From: Alligator mississippiensis
Lineage: Eukaryota; Chordata; Crocodylia; Alligatoridae
DNA length: 64,000 bases
Reading direction: 5' to 3'
NCBI RefSeq assembly: GCF_030867095.1
Contig: NC_081831.1
Coordinates: forward strand, 42,097,319-42,161,318
Part shown: in pieces, positions 1-32,324 of the stretch
How positions within the stretch are numbered: the first letter of the stretch is position 1
Layout of the letters: the number at the start of each line of letters is the position of its first letter
Program-made: the position numbers and the translations under genes
Notes under the pieces: model-generated
Seen by the model: only the letters and a program-made list of their open reading frames with translations
What the model was told of the DNA's origin: nothing
Databases searched by the model: none

Positions 1-616
1 AGCAGACAGCACAGCCCTGCCTAGGCTGCAAAGCACGCTGGGGGACTCTGATTTAACTTGAACCAGGAAACCAGGAAGGGGTCTGGGACAGAAGTTTCAT
101 AAACCAATTTGACCTAAATCAGTTAAGTCTGATACTACATTCCACCAGGTTTATCTTAAACCAGTTTCAGCCATTTTGAAACTGGCTTATGTGCACTAAA
201 CTTCTGTTCTGTTACAGTTTTAAACTAGTTTCTGATCACTTAAACCAGTTTATGTCTAACTTCTGCCCCTAGCCTCCGAGTTCCCTTAACCCAATAGGCT
301 TTTCCTGGCAGGTACGATATTCCTCCTCACAGACCTTGCGGAGTAATTGGGGATACAATGGAAAAGCATTCAATCTTTCCCTCAAAGAAGTGCAGAGGGA
401 CCAAATGACTTGGGTATGCTCCCTTGATCACTTGTTTGAGACATACCAGGTCCGTCCTCTCAGATGACACCCCTCTCTTCTGTACCACCAGTTGCAACAG
501 CTCCTCTATGTGCAAGAGGTAAAAGGAAAGCATTTCTTCCTTGCCTTGTCTTGTGGCACAGAATTTGGCATAGAGCTCCTCCCCTGATGCTGTGCTGTCA
601 AAGACATCATTAAGGG
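1..616. other. Intergenic, AT-rich with short palindromes
   Basis: No gene seen. Variants of AAACCAGTTT recur, and CCAGTTTCA (161-169) pairs with TGAAACTGG (177-185). It may be the end of an unidentified repeat. Confidence 0.4.
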
Positions 617-2088
617 CAGGGGTAGGCAATGTTTTTTGGACAGTGTGCTGAAAAAACCCACAATGCCTACCTTGGAAGGTGCTGGAGTGCTGGCATGCCA
701 GAAAAACAAAACAAGGGCAGGGGATACATGGCAGGATGCCCCGCTTGTGCCCCTTGCCTCCCACCCAAAGCCCCTGCTCCCCAGCCCTTCTGCCCCTTGC
801 CCCTCACCCAAAGCCCCTGCTCCCCAGCCTTGCTGCCCTTTGCCCCCCACCCAAAGCCCCTGCCCCGCAGCCTGGGCTCCATGGCTATCAGCAGCTACCC
901 AGAACCTGGACGGGCTGCAGCTGGGAGGCTGCAAACAGCTGTTGCCTCCCTGCCCTGGCCCTGGCCTTGGCCCTGGCCCTAGCTGCCTCCCAGCCCCAGA
1001 GCTGGCCCCAGGTACTGGGGAGGCAGCAGATACTCCCTGCTGTGCTGCCCTTACAGCAGCAGATGCTTCCCACTGTGCTGCCCTTGCACACACTGTACTC
1101 CCAGCCCTACTGCCCTCCCCTGGGCCCTCCAGAGCGCAGCATGTGCAACCCAGAGTGGCAGCACACAGAGGGGCCTCACAGGGAAGCTGCCTGCAGCTGC
1201 AAGCTCCATACTGCCCGGGTCACACTTCCCCTGCGTGCATGGGAGCAGCGTGGGCAGCACACAGGGTTGTGTCTCTCGCTGCTACCCTCGCCTGCAGGGG
1301 AAGTGTGGCGAGGGCAGTAAGGAGCTCTTAGTGGCAGGCAGCTTTCTGCACTCCCTGCCGTGCCCTGCTGTGTTGGGTTTCACACGCTGCTCTGCAGAAG
1401 TGGCAGTGAGGGCAGCACATCAGGGAGCATCGCCAGTATCTGCTGCCTCCCTGGAGCCCAGGGCTGGATCTTGGGCTGGGAGGCAGCTGGAGCCAGGAGG
1501 CAGCAGCTGTTTGTAGCCTCCTGGCTGCAGCTGGCCCAGGTTCTGGGTAGCTGCTAATAGCTTCGGAGTCTGGGCTGCTTGCAGCAGGACTTCCATCCTC
1601 CCAGCCAGCTGCTGGGAGTAGCCCAGACTCTGTGGCTATCAGCAGTTACCTCGAACCTTGGCTGGCTGCAGCTGGGAGGTTGCAAACAGCTGCTGCCTGC
1701 CCCAGCCCTGGCTGTCTCCTGGCCCTGGACTCCGGGATGGCAGCAGGTGCCAGCACTGCACCCGTGAGGGCTGGGCCAGGGCCAGGGCCAGGGCCAGGGC
1801 GGGGAGGCAGCAGTTGTTTGTAGCCTCTCAACTGCAGCTGGCCCAGGCTCTGGGGTAGCTGCTGCCAGCTATGGTGCCTGGGCTGCTTGCAGCAGGGCTT
1901 GCAGCCTCCCAGCCACCTGCTGGGAGCAGCCTGGGCTCCCTGCTGGCAGCAGCTACCCAGAGCTGTAGCCGGCTGTAGCCAGGAGGTTGCAAACAGCTGC
2001 TGCCTCCCCACCCCATCCCCAACACGTGCCAAGGAAAATGGCCTCACATGCCATGCTCGGCACATGTGCCAGGGGTTGCTGACCCCCG
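617..2088 (+). mobile_element. Non-autonomous hAT-like element with GC-rich repetitive core (family B)
   Basis: Begins CAGGGGTAGGCAATG and ends TTGCTGACCCCCG, imperfect inverted ends. The same ends bound a 300-bp relative at 26732-27031. The interior is low-complexity and GC-rich, with CCCCAGCC and GCTGCAAACAGCTG-type blocks repeated many times. Long frames here (such as 636-1331) are shadows of these repeats. No clear target-site duplication was found. Confidence 0.65.
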
Positions 2089-2893
2089 CTCTAGAGCTTC
2101 CAGGATGTACACAACATTGTCTGTTAGTAGGTAAAATGTTTTGTATTGCCTGTGCTATCATCTCTGGCTGGGAGAGGGTGCTGTCAGGAGTGGCTTGTGG
2201 TGTGTCAAGTGAGGGGCTCATCCCCTTATAGACAAGGGTCCACAAATGACCCTTTACGGTTACAGTTGTGGTGCCACAATTAATGTCTTCTTCATCCTGA
2301 CACAGAACAGTGAACTGAGCAGTGTCCTTGTTATTACATAGCCCAGAGTGCTCTGCAGCCCTGCCTGTATCTCACTGTCCTCTGTGCCCACCAAAGCCCA
2401 GTCACTAGGACTCTCTGGGCAAACATAAGCTCTGCACCAATGCCACAGCTGTTTCATGTCCATGGCTGATAAGAAGGCACAATTTCATGGGGTTTCACCA
2501 GCCAGCTACCCATATGGGCCACCAAGTATAACACCTCTCTGGAGGAGGTGCAGGTATGTGGTTGCAGTGACTCAGTTTCCCCCAACAATACATCAGTTTA
2601 ACAGGAGAGTACAAACAAGTCTGATTTAGTCATACCCATAGGTATAACTAAACAGCAATTCATAGTGTAACTCACCCAACCCAGCATGGAAACCAGGTAA
2701 CAAAATCACCCCTTTTCACTGTGTAACTTTAAACCTCAACCCCAAACAGTCCCACAAGGACCCTTCGGGTTGAGAATCTTCACCCAGTGCACAGCCCCAA
2801 CTGTCCCAAGCAGCATGACAGCACAAGGACTTTCACCCCTCCATGGTCATATAGACCACACTGATGTCTGCAGTCTTTTAAGAACAACTTGCT
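2089..2893. other. Intergenic, nothing recognised
   Basis: I see no gene or repeat I can name. Short frames lack coding character. Confidence 0.5.
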
Positions 2894-3249
2894 GGGTATA
2901 TCTACATGTGCATTTACGCCAGCTTAAATTTACTGAGGAATTAGCAAGAATTAGCCAGCATCTACATGTGCAGCTGTTAAAGTACATTAAATGCTTTGTG
3001 CTAAACTTAGTCCCAAGTCAGTCCACGCTCAAAGTGTTACTGTGCAGTAAGGCGTTTACACGTGTTACTCCACAGTAACTAATAGGGTGTAAATTTTATA
3101 CCTGTATGATGCAGGTATCAAATTTACATTCAAGTTGTTGAAAGTCACCATATTTACTGTGCAGTACGGGCATACACGTGTAGATGTGCGCCTGTACTAT
3201 TTGGTAATTTCGGTTACTAGGCAGTAAATGTGCACAAGTAGATGCGCCT
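2894..3249. mobile_element. Inverted-terminal-repeat DNA element, possibly PIF/Harbinger-like
   Basis: The left end GGGTATATCTACATGTGCAT is matched in reverse by AAATGTGCACAAGTAGATGC at the right. The interior is AT-rich with CAGTAA and TACTGTGCAGTA motifs. A GGG start and the short duplication (gct/act) would suit Harbinger, but the family is a guess. Confidence 0.5.
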
Positions 3250-3829
3250 ACTCAGGTACAGATCTATAGCCACGATCAATTTCTGTCTCCATTCAGGTCT
3301 CCTCTGTGGGGAAGTCATTCCTTCTCCCAGCTGCAATCAGATCAGACTCCTCCACAATCTCCCTGGAGCCTCTTTCTCAAGTCAGGGAGTAACTCCTCTC
3401 TTTTTCTCAGTCCATCCCAGCCCTGGGGAAAAATGCCTCCCTTTTTTCAGCTCCTTTCTCCTCCCCACCCTTCCTGCAACCCCTCCCCATATTCTCATTT
3501 TCATGGGCTTTTGGTAAGCCCTGCGCATTACTCCTCCCATTGGTAGTATTCTTGCATCATCCTGCCAGTTCCCAAAGCAGATTGGGAAACATAGTTCAAT
3601 TCCACTCCAGGGCTCTGGTTTTCCTGGACTTTGAGTAGCCCAACCTCTCTCTGCTGACCCCTCACAACCCAGAGGGGTTACACTGGAGCTGATTTGGGCT
3701 CCACATTTTAGAAAGGATATGGCAAAGTTAGAGATGGTGCAGAGGCAACAAAGATGATCAAGGCTTGGAAGGCCAGTCATAAGAGGAGAGGCTGAAAGAG
3801 CTAGTCATGTTCAATTTCCAGAAAGGCCC

Positions 3830-4636
3830 TGTGGTGACAAGAAGCCCCCCAGGTATCAAGGGGGCTGGGGAAAACCCCAAGAGCCCCCACGGGGAACACA
3901 CAGACCCCCCCCCCCACCTCAGGGAACTCACCTTTCTTAGCGCAGCCAGAGCTGGAACTGGAGCCACAGCCGCGCGAGCTGGCATTACACTGGCTCTTTA
4001 AACAGCTGTTCCCAAGGCGGGGAAACCCTGGGCTGTGGGAAGTTCATGGAAGCTGGCAGGTGGGGTGGAGAGAAGGAGAAAGCCAGCAGGGAGCACGTCG
4101 GGCAGGCAGAGACTCCAGTGGCTGGCAGGAGTGTTGCCACAGGCGCTGCACCTGTACCTGGAGCAGGGGGAGCAGCGTCTCTGCATTAGGCAGGGGGATG
4201 ATTGGTCCCTGCCCACCTGCATTCAGGAATTCATAAGAGTGCCTCTCTCTCTCTCAAGGAGAGAGAGAGACAAGAGAGATAACAGGAGCCCAGCCCTCTG
4301 GCATCAGGGTCTGGGGCTCCAGATGCCTTGACATCCTGGCAACTGAATGGCACCAAAGCTGAAACCGAACCCCCCCTAGTAAAAGGGGTTCACAGGGAAT
4401 GGTGGAAACAATGATACTAACACCCAAAGCAGTCAGTGAGGGGATAGGATGTAGGGGAGGCAGAGCCCCGAGGAACACCACGGTGCAAATGTTGAGTACC
4501 TCTGTCACCGGGTCACCCGAGAAGAGGAATACCACTGAATCTCCTCCTTTCACAACAAGTCATGGCAGGAGAGTTGCGGGGAGCTCCGGTAAAGGGGGAC
4601 GGTACGGTACTCACCCCGCCCACTAGAGGCACCACA
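3830..4636. mobile_element. Solo LTR of an LTR retroelement, inserted in a CR1
   Basis: Ends are a perfect 7-bp inverted repeat, TGTGGTG and CACCACA, with the TG...CA form typical of LTRs. A 5-bp target duplication, ggccc, lies at 3825-3829 and 4637-4641, and CR1 sequence continues on both sides. It is 807 bp with no internal genes. A solo LTR normally remains after recombination between the two LTRs of a provirus or retrotransposon. I cannot say whether it is ERV or Gypsy type. It is a fossil, younger than the host CR1. Confidence 0.8.
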
Positions 4637-5080
4637 GGCCCTTAAGAGGGGACATAGCCGTCTTAAAATACTTGAAGGGCTGCCTTGTAGGACAAGGAAA
4701 ACACCTTTTATCCCTTGCTGCAGAGAGGAGGATGCAGACCAATAGCTTGAAGTTGCAGCAAAGTCAGTGTAGATTGGATATCTGGAAAAAACTTCTTCAC
4801 TGTTAGAACAGTGAGGCAGTAGAGTAGATGCCCAGGGAAGTTGTGGACTCCCCATCACTGGATGTGTTCAAGAAGGGGTTGGACAGCCGCTGCTTGGGGA
4901 TGATCTAGGTGTAGCTATGCCTATGTTCTACCATGGGTATTTGCCAGGCTTCTGGTCTTTGCTGATTGTCCCCTGCACCACCTTTTCTGCTACATGTGTC
5001 AGGGTGTTTTTAAGCCTTCCAGAGGCACTGGGTGTTGGCTACAGCCAAAGGCTGGGACTTCAACTGGGATGTGCCAATGC

Positions 5081-5369
5081 CAGGGCCAAATTACCCCTTT
5101 AGTGGGCCCTAGGCAAACAAACTCATGGACCCCGGGCCAGTCAAGACCCCCCTTCCCACCCCGACGCTGCCGCCTGCGGGGAGTGGGGCTTGCAGCCACC
5201 GCTAGGAAGCAGCCACCACTGCAGCCAGGCTGGCAGAGGGAAAGGGAAAGGAAGGGAAGAGAGGCAGACAGGCCATTCGCATCGCCAATGCAGAGCAAAG
5301 GACTGGGACCCCATGCAGCTCAGGGCCCTAGGCATGTGCCTAGTTTGCCTATGCGTTAATCCAGCCCTG
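5081..5369. mobile_element. hAT-like element (ends CAGGGCC...) inside the old CR1
   Basis: Left end CAGGGCCAAATTACC and right end TTAATCCAGCCCTG are inverted. The flanking 8-mers gccaatgc (5073-5080) and gccaatgg (5370-5377) match at 7 of 8, a hAT-sized duplication. It is 289 bp and non-autonomous. Confidence 0.82.
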
Positions 5370-5795
5370 GCCAATGGTCCTGCTGGGACCAAACCAGAGG
5401 TTCCTGGCTAGAGGATTTTGCTCCTCCACTCAAATCTAGTCAGCATCTTTGGTTTCAGAAAGGAATTTTAGCCCATGGTCAGATAAAGGAACAAATTGGG
5501 GGGGGTTTCTGCCTTTGTCCTTAGTGGGGGGACATGGCCCTCTACCCGGGGTCTCTTAAGCACATACTGACATTTTATAGAAGCAGGACATTGGCTGCTG
5601 TGGTTCCCCTGCTTTACCTGTGTCAGGCTAGGGTGCTGGGTTCATGTTGTGGCAGGGTTGATGGTTGTCTTATATAGAATTTAGATTATGGTTGTATGGG
5701 ATGGTTGGGATAGGGATGATCCTGCCTCATGCAGCGGGCTGGACTAGATGACTTCTGGCAGTCCCTTCCAGCCCCACTTCTCCATGACTACGATT

Positions 5796-7129
5796 TTACA
5801 TAATTTAGTCCAATAAAAGCTATCACAAAACATAATCCTCATTTCTTTTACATACCCTGGACTGGCACAGCTCCAGCACCCCAGTCCTGCCATTTGGTTA
5901 GTTGGACATTGGCAGCTAGACAACTCCTACATGTCAGCTGGCAGCAAAAGTTGATTGGGAAAAAAAATTGCAAATGGTTTGACTTTGCTTAGTTTGTTTC
6001 AGCGGCTCCTCTGTCGCACTAGCTTCCACAAACACCTGTGTTCCCGCCCAGGGCTGCTGTTACAGCCCTGGGTTCAGCCAGGCTGGCAGCTGTGGAGGCC
6101 ATCGGCTGGTGCCACATGTGCATGAAGCCAAGCTCATTTAAGAGGAGTTTAAGGAAGGAGCCAATTGCTCCTGTTGCCTGACCGTGACTTCTGCCACACG
6201 GCTGAGCCAAAAGGGGCCAGGGCTGGGCTGCAGCACTGGGCATTGCCATCACCAATTTGCAGCCCACGAATGCCACACACCCCTGGAGGCTGCAAGGGGC
6301 ACGGCAAGCTCCCGCAGGCAGTGGCAGCACTGTTGGTGGTAGGAGCGTGGTTGTGACAAGCAGGGAGCTTCCGCAGGTGGCCACGGCGCTGTCAGCGGCA
6401 GGGGGAGGGGGTGGCGAGCACCAACCAGTGGTTGGCAACCACTCGCAGACGCCACTGGCAGTGTCAGCCGCGAGGGGGAGGGGAGAAGTGATGAGCAACG
6501 ACCACCCACAGGCACCGCTGGCAGTGTCTGCAGTGCCTTTTTGTAGGGGGTGCACCAACACGCTCAGGGGTGCACATGCACCCGCGTGCACCCCCTACAC
6601 ATTGCCAATGGTGCAGGCCCCCCGCCTCTTCCCACCAGACAAGGCAGGCTACAGTGCGGCTGCAGCGGGACGTGCATCCCACACTGAGCACAATGGCACT
6701 GACCCCGGGTGCCCGAGCGGCAAGTGGCTGCTGGATACACACCTGGAGCCAGCCTTGCCAGGTCTTAAATATGAAATGACAGTGTTATTGGAAGCTCAAA
6801 ATTACCGTATTTACTGAAAAACTATCATAAACTGAAAACACATACAAATAAGTGTTTTTATTTACTCTGTATTGCTCAGTGTAACTCCCAGTGAGTGAGT
6901 GAGAACTGGGTCTCGAAGTGGAAGCGTTTATTTCAGGGCAAGAATAAAAAAAGAGGTGACAGCAAATGCAAAAGCAAGTTAAGATTCTTTGAGAGCGGCT
7001 TGGGTTTTGCATATGCCGCATCAATTAACTGCCTCAAAAAAAAATCCTGTTTTCTGAACGCTTCTACTATTATTGATCCTATACCGTGCAAGGGTTGAAA
7101 TTATTGTACAAATACGAAGATTACTGTAT
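5796..7129. other. Intergenic upstream of PRPS1
   Basis: Holds GC-rich repeat-derived sequence (6010-6610, partly family H) and AT-rich sequence next to the CpG island. No gene is supported. Confidence 0.5.
6540..6610. repeat. GC-rich inverted repeat related to the elements at 44899 and 59667
   Basis: GTAGGGGGTGCA (6543-6554) and TGCACCCCCTAC (6587-6598) form a perfect 12-bp inverted pair. The sequence up to about 6610 resembles the right end of the element at 59667-59958. The GC-rich stretch to its left (6010-6540) is low-complexity and probably belongs to the same copy. Confidence 0.5.
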
Positions 7130-7610
7130 GCCTCGGCGCGGGGCGGCGGCTTCCTAGTGGTGCTTCCGTCTCACTCCCCGCCGCTGAGGAGCCGCGCGAA
7201 CGGAGACTGCCCTTGGCCCGGCGCTGCCCCCTCCTGGCCGCCCCGCCTGGATTCGGCCCTGGTTCGGTCCCGCCCCCACATGCCGGAACGAGGCTCGCAG
7301 CTGCCCAATAGCGGGGCTCGCTGGCAGCCAATCGTTGCCCGCTCCTTCCCGCGCAGCCTACACGTGCCGCCGGATAGAGACGGGGAGACAGTGCTAGCGT
7401 ATCCTCCCCACAGCCAATCCGCGAGCCCAGACCCCATCCCTCGTCCGCGGCGGCCGCGGGGCGCGAGTTTGAGGCAGACGCTCAAGCCCCGCCTACTTGG
7501 ATCCCCGCCCAATTCGATAGCGTCCCCTTCGGCCTGAGCCCGCCTCTTGAAGCCGCACGGCCAATGGGGAGCGGGCGGAGGGGCGCGGAAGCAGGCCCGG
7601 GAAGTGATAA

Positions 7611-27366
<19,756 letters not shown>

Positions 27367-29515
27367 CGACATGCTGGCTGCTGCTTGTGTGGCTTTTTTT
27401 TAAACCAAAAGTTGTTCAGCTTATTATAAAGTTCAGTAGAAGACTCTGCTTGTTCCAGTGTGGTTTCCACAGCTCCTCCTCTGCACACATCAGTCTTATT
27501 GTGTCTGATCCCAGCTCTGGGAGAGGCACATCTAAAATGCTCCAACTTCCACCAGCAGCCTCCAAAGTGTGGACTTTTCAGTTTAGGTTTCCAGCAGTAG
27601 TGAGAGTCAGCATTGCAGATCTGTGGAGAGTAGGACTACCATGGCCAATTGCCACAATTTTCTTGGAGTGGGAGGTTTTGTGTTTGTGGGGAGGCTAGGT
27701 ATCTGGCATGCATACCTGTTTGGTTTGGGTTTGGTTGGTTGGTTGGGGGTGGGGGGTATGGGAAGTAGAGCTCCCAAGAACAGGCTGATCTGGAACTTAC
27801 AGCAAGAGTCCAAGGGACTGCTGAACATGTGCTACTTATTCTATACCTGACAGAAGTCCTTAGAGAAGTGGGATAAGGAAGTCTTATACATTGACCACAA
27901 GAGCTGAGGCACTGGATCAGTACCCTGGAAGGGTAGGACAATCATCAGCTTCCTCTCCTGGAGGGAGACCACACCCCTGTGCCCTTGCAGTGGAGAAGAA
28001 ACATGATGTCCTTTTAGGGTGTTTGAACAGCAAAATTATCATGAGCTATAGCATACTCTAGCATACCTGTGCAGTCTTTATCTAGCTAATATGGCTAATG
28101 AGATCAGTGGAGGTATGGCAGCACAGTTCTTCACCTTCTATTTGTAACCAGCATGTACTCCATAGTACATGTTCCTGCTAGCACCTGACCCAATCTGGGC
28201 TGCCATGACTGCGATTGTTCCCATGTTGCTTGAAGCTAGCAAGAGTGCACTAGCATGTGCAACAGTCACAACTCCATTTTGCTGTATAGACAGGCTCCAC
28301 TTCTCTCCTCTGCTGGTACCCTAGTAAGGCTAGCCTTTCTGACCTTTTACTGACCTGCTTTTTCCTTGCAGCATGTGCCTGCTGAATAGATTGACATGGG
28401 GTGACCTTATTACTTCCTTGTAAACTTTGTTTTCAGGCATCTTAATCTCTGAAGGTTAAGTGTAGTATTCCATTGTACCACTAAGTTATTGACTGTATTT
28501 TGACTGCTTGTGTTTTGTTGGGTTGTTTTGTTTTGTTTTTTTTGCGGGGGGGGGGGGGGGGGTCATTATTTGCCTCTTTAATATTTTTCCATGGCTGATA
28601 CCAGAATCTTCCATCTCTGCAAGGAACCTTGGGAATGATGGTTAATGGGGAGGTTGTGAAATTTCAGAGAGAGCCAAAGGATGGATCTGAATCAGCTGTT
28701 CATGTGAAGTGCTTGATAGTAATAGGTCAGGGGTGGCTTGTTCCATCTGTGGTTTTATTTATTGAAGCTTTCCCAATACCACATCTAACCTCACTCAGAG
28801 GTAGCAACAGGCCTCAAGAAAGAAATGAAGGAAGCTGTCAGACCCAGAGCTGGTTACGGCTCCTGTCTGTAGAGCTGGTATTATCCACAACTTAAATGCA
28901 TAATAGTTATACCAGACAATTCTTAGAGAAATGTTTAAATCAGTCTTTCCTGGACTCTTACTGGGTAGCAGGCCAAGCTGTTTTTTGTATGCATTTTGGT
29001 TTTATAAACAATCTCAACCTACTTTGGAGTTGCGGAAAGGAAGGAGGAGGCTTTTGAAGTTGCTTGTCTCTCCAGCCAGGGTGGTATGAGAGATTGGAGG
29101 GTGGTAGATAATTGGAGCTACCTGAACAATCTGGGTGTCTGGATTTGGGGTAGTCCTCCTAGGCATTAGTTATTGTGCCTTTTTAATTAAGACTTCCCCC
29201 TCTCCCTTCCTAGAACTTTTGTCCTGTGGCTACATAACACTTCTATCCCATCATAGGTTTTGTTTTGTATCCAAAGTCTATGTTTGTCTGGAAAGTGTAT
29301 GTTTGCTTCTTTGCTTTGCATCCTGCACTGAGCTCCATTGAGGGTCCTTTCAGGATTCCTGCCTCCTACTTCGGAGCCCTGCTTCTGCCCTGCCCAATGC
29401 ATCATGAGTAGAAGCCAAGAGCAAGGACATCAGGGCAGCAGTGTGAGGATTTTCTGCCGCATTTGTGTTAAACTAAGACCTCAATGAAGGAATTAAACTT
29501 TTATTTTAAAAAGAA
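27367..29515 (+). other. PRPS1: PRPS1 3' UTR with ATTAAA polyadenylation signal
   Basis: Unique-looking sequence follows the stop codon. The first good polyadenylation signal I see is ATTAAA at 29492-29497, followed by a T-rich stretch, which would make a UTR of about 2.1 kb. A run of 17 G lies at 28546-28562 after a T-rich block. No AATAAA was noticed before 29492. The end is inferred. Confidence 0.6.
28546..28562 (+). repeat. G17 homopolymer in the PRPS1 3' UTR
   Basis: Seventeen consecutive G directly follow T-rich sequence at 28527-28543. In RNA this could form a G-quadruplex. The exact length may be affected by sequencing error. Confidence 0.85.
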
Positions 29516-30885
29516 TCATAGATGTGCTTGTAATCTGTAAATGTTTTTGAAACATGCAACACCATTGTGTTGCTGTGTGCACTGTTCCTCTGAGCTTGTT
29601 TACTCACCAGTTTGTGAAAAACAGGACTTCTCTGTAATAAGTGATTTTTAAATTGTTCAAAGACTTAAGGCTTTGCTTCTCTGCTTGAGGAGAGAAGAGA
29701 GCCTGCCTGACCCTCATATCAAAGCTGATCCTTGACTTCAGAAGTCTAGGTTTCAATGAAAGCTTTTTTCAAAGTCTTCCCACACTTTAACTGCTCCACG
29801 TCTTCCCACTGACAGCAGGCACACTTCTGTGAAGCCATTTCACTGTTCATGGGTACAACTTGGCAATAAGCAGCACTGAAGAGAATTGCTTAATAAGCAC
29901 TTTTTAATTAAATAGTTTAATTTTCAATTAATAGGCAAATACTGGGTTGACATCCTGTTAGAGGTATGAACTTGCATTACTATAGTGGATTAAGCAGCCT
30001 TCTGCAGGGCTGCATGGTAGCCAGATGTCATTGACTTCATGTTTATTACCTAGGGTTTCCTTGTTGAAATCTAAAATACCTCTTTTCAAGCTGTGCTCTT
30101 GCTGGACCTAACAGACTAGACATGGCCTGAGTGCTGTTGAAATGCATCTAATAAGAGCAGATGTCTTAATACTGACTTGCATGTCTACTTTTAGTAGACT
30201 TATCTGCAATATCTATGTTATGTATATGTGTCTGTCTATCGTATGGGAGTTTCAGGGAAGTACCCATGAGTAAAGCACATTGCACCCTTCCATCTGCTGG
30301 AAAGACTTCATGTTAGCTTGAGCTAAAACTTGAGATTTGTCCCCAGTCAGATTCATGTTCCCACACTTAGCTTGAATGGGGAAGGAAGGAGCCAGTGCTT
30401 GAAGCCATGCATTTCTTAGTTTCACAGGGAGGATGCAGCAGCTTGAGTTAACTTGTTGGCTGTCACCCTAGTCACTGAGTTGCAGTGCAGTTGCTCTTAT
30501 TCAACTAGATTATCCTAAATAGAGTAACTTGGAATAGCCTAACTAAAGGTAACTCTTGCAATGAATACAAGCTCCCATTCTTGTCCTGGTTCCTGAGTGT
30601 CTGGTAAGGAACTAGGACAATACAAGTTGTCCAATATCAGTAAATGAGATGCATATTCCTTCTGGCACAAGCAGTTCTCAGAATGGACTACATGTTGCAC
30701 ATGCTTTCCTTGCTGAACAGAGGCCTTCCAAGTTTTCCCAACCACCTACCTGAACAGCAGAATACCCAAATATGTCTTGGAAAGATGGCAGGAAGGGAAG
30801 TGCTGGCTAGCAATAGCATGTCATGCCAAAAATGTGTTCAGAACTGCCTTTTACCCATGCCTACAAGAGAAGGCAAAGATTTCTT

Positions 30886-30965
30886 CAGGTGACATCTTTT
30901 ATTGGACAAATTGCATAGTTGGGATAGCATTAGACAAGCTTTTGAATGCAAGACATTCTTCAAAA
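30886..30965. repeat. Interspersed repeat fragment
   Basis: The stretch with ttattggacaaattg and gacaagcttttga resembles a common sauropsid dispersed repeat as I recall it. The family is not named with confidence. Confidence 0.3.
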
Positions 30966-32324
30966 AATGGGAAACATGATGCACTTTGCTGTTGGGGGAG
31001 AGGGGAACCACATAGTGAAAACTGAAGGGCACAATAAACATGAAATGTGTGAAATGCTGTTCTATATACTATGTATGAAAGAGAATGTCGATCTCTCAAA
31101 TAACAGGACTGCACTATTTATGTTGTCCTCTTGTGTAAACCGCTTGAGTTTCTTCATTCTACTGTAACATGTCACTTGCTTTCTGTGTTTCTTTTTGATA
31201 GTGAAAATTTTGGACTCTGGTTCATTCAGCAGGATGGCTTTACTAACCTTCAAACAGCCACAGCTAGCAAATGGAGCGAGAAAAACAGCCAAAGGCCAGT
31301 GAGTTCCAGGGGAAGTGCAACACAAACGAAAGTTTGGCCTGCCGTTCAGGAGCAGTTGGTTTGGACCCTAGGAGGTAGGAATAGAAGGCTATTGTGACAG
31401 GAGATCAGAGTATAAAAAGAAAAGTGAAGTTGCCAGTTGTCCACTATGTGGAAGGCTTCAAAGTGGTTAGTTGGTTTATGCTACGTCTTGCAGGCCTGAA
31501 ATAACTGTGGTATTCTACCTGCAGAGAGCTTAACACCCTGGTCTGATTGTGAACAAAAAAAAAATTATGCTTGCCATCTCTTCCTGGAAAAGAGAAGGGG
31601 ATATTCCTGGAAATTGCCATTAGAGGGGTGTCTAAGCCTCAGCAATCTCAAATGGCTGACAATGATTATTTTTTCTTCCTCCCACTTCAGACCAGGTTTT
31701 CTTGCATTTGCCTTACTTGCCAGCATTTTGCTTCCATTGCAGTAAATTACTGATAGCAGCAATATTGAACTGTGAAGCTTACGTTCATATAGGTAGTTTG
31801 TCATGCCAAAGAAATCAGCTCCATATCACATGGAAAATTGTTAAGACAAGATGTGTGCAGGCACAAAATCCACGCATCCACTTCTGACAGGGTGACTAAA
31901 AGGCTTATTGTCCTGCAAACACCCTATCCCCAGCCAGTAAATAAAATAGTAATACAGTAATCATACAATTGAGTGGGTAATTTTAAAGCTTTTTGTTGTG
32001 TTAATGTCTCATTTTGGAGTGGAGGGGCACAACAGCCAGCACCACAGGGATTTAGCTGCAGCTTCAAGCTCATTTGTTGCATCTCCACAGTGCTAAAACA
32101 GCTCCCTTTTTCAGACTTTTTTTTCCTTAGTTATATTCATTAGTCATCACAGTTGAATGTTGCCCCTGCAGAGATGTTGGCAGCCCGTGTTCTCAGTCCA
32201 TACCGAGCCCAACGCTGTTCTTGTTGCATCTGCTTCTGCCTTTGAAATAACCCAGTATAGGGATGCAAAATGCCTAGCCTGAGCCTCCTGCATCCTTCCA
32301 GGCTAAATGGGGCTTTGTGAACAG

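Larger units (their letters stand above)
3690..5795 (+). mobile_element. Old CR1 LINE 3' fragment, interrupted by a solo LTR and a hAT element
   Basis: CR1 ORF2 C-terminal and 3' UTR homology appears in three collinear pieces: about 3690-3829, 4642-5080 and 5378-5795. The last ends with the typical CR1 tail (GGACTAGATGACTTCTGGCA region, 5741-5760, then CCTTCCAGCCCC). The insertions at 3830-4636 and 5081-5369 each have their own target duplications, so the CR1 is the oldest layer. It is heavily mutated and 5'-truncated. Confidence 0.75.

Noticed and set aside
636-1331. Proline- and cysteine-rich frames up to 231 codons.
   Set aside because: They fall in the low-complexity GC-rich core of a hAT-like element and overlap in several frames on both strands.
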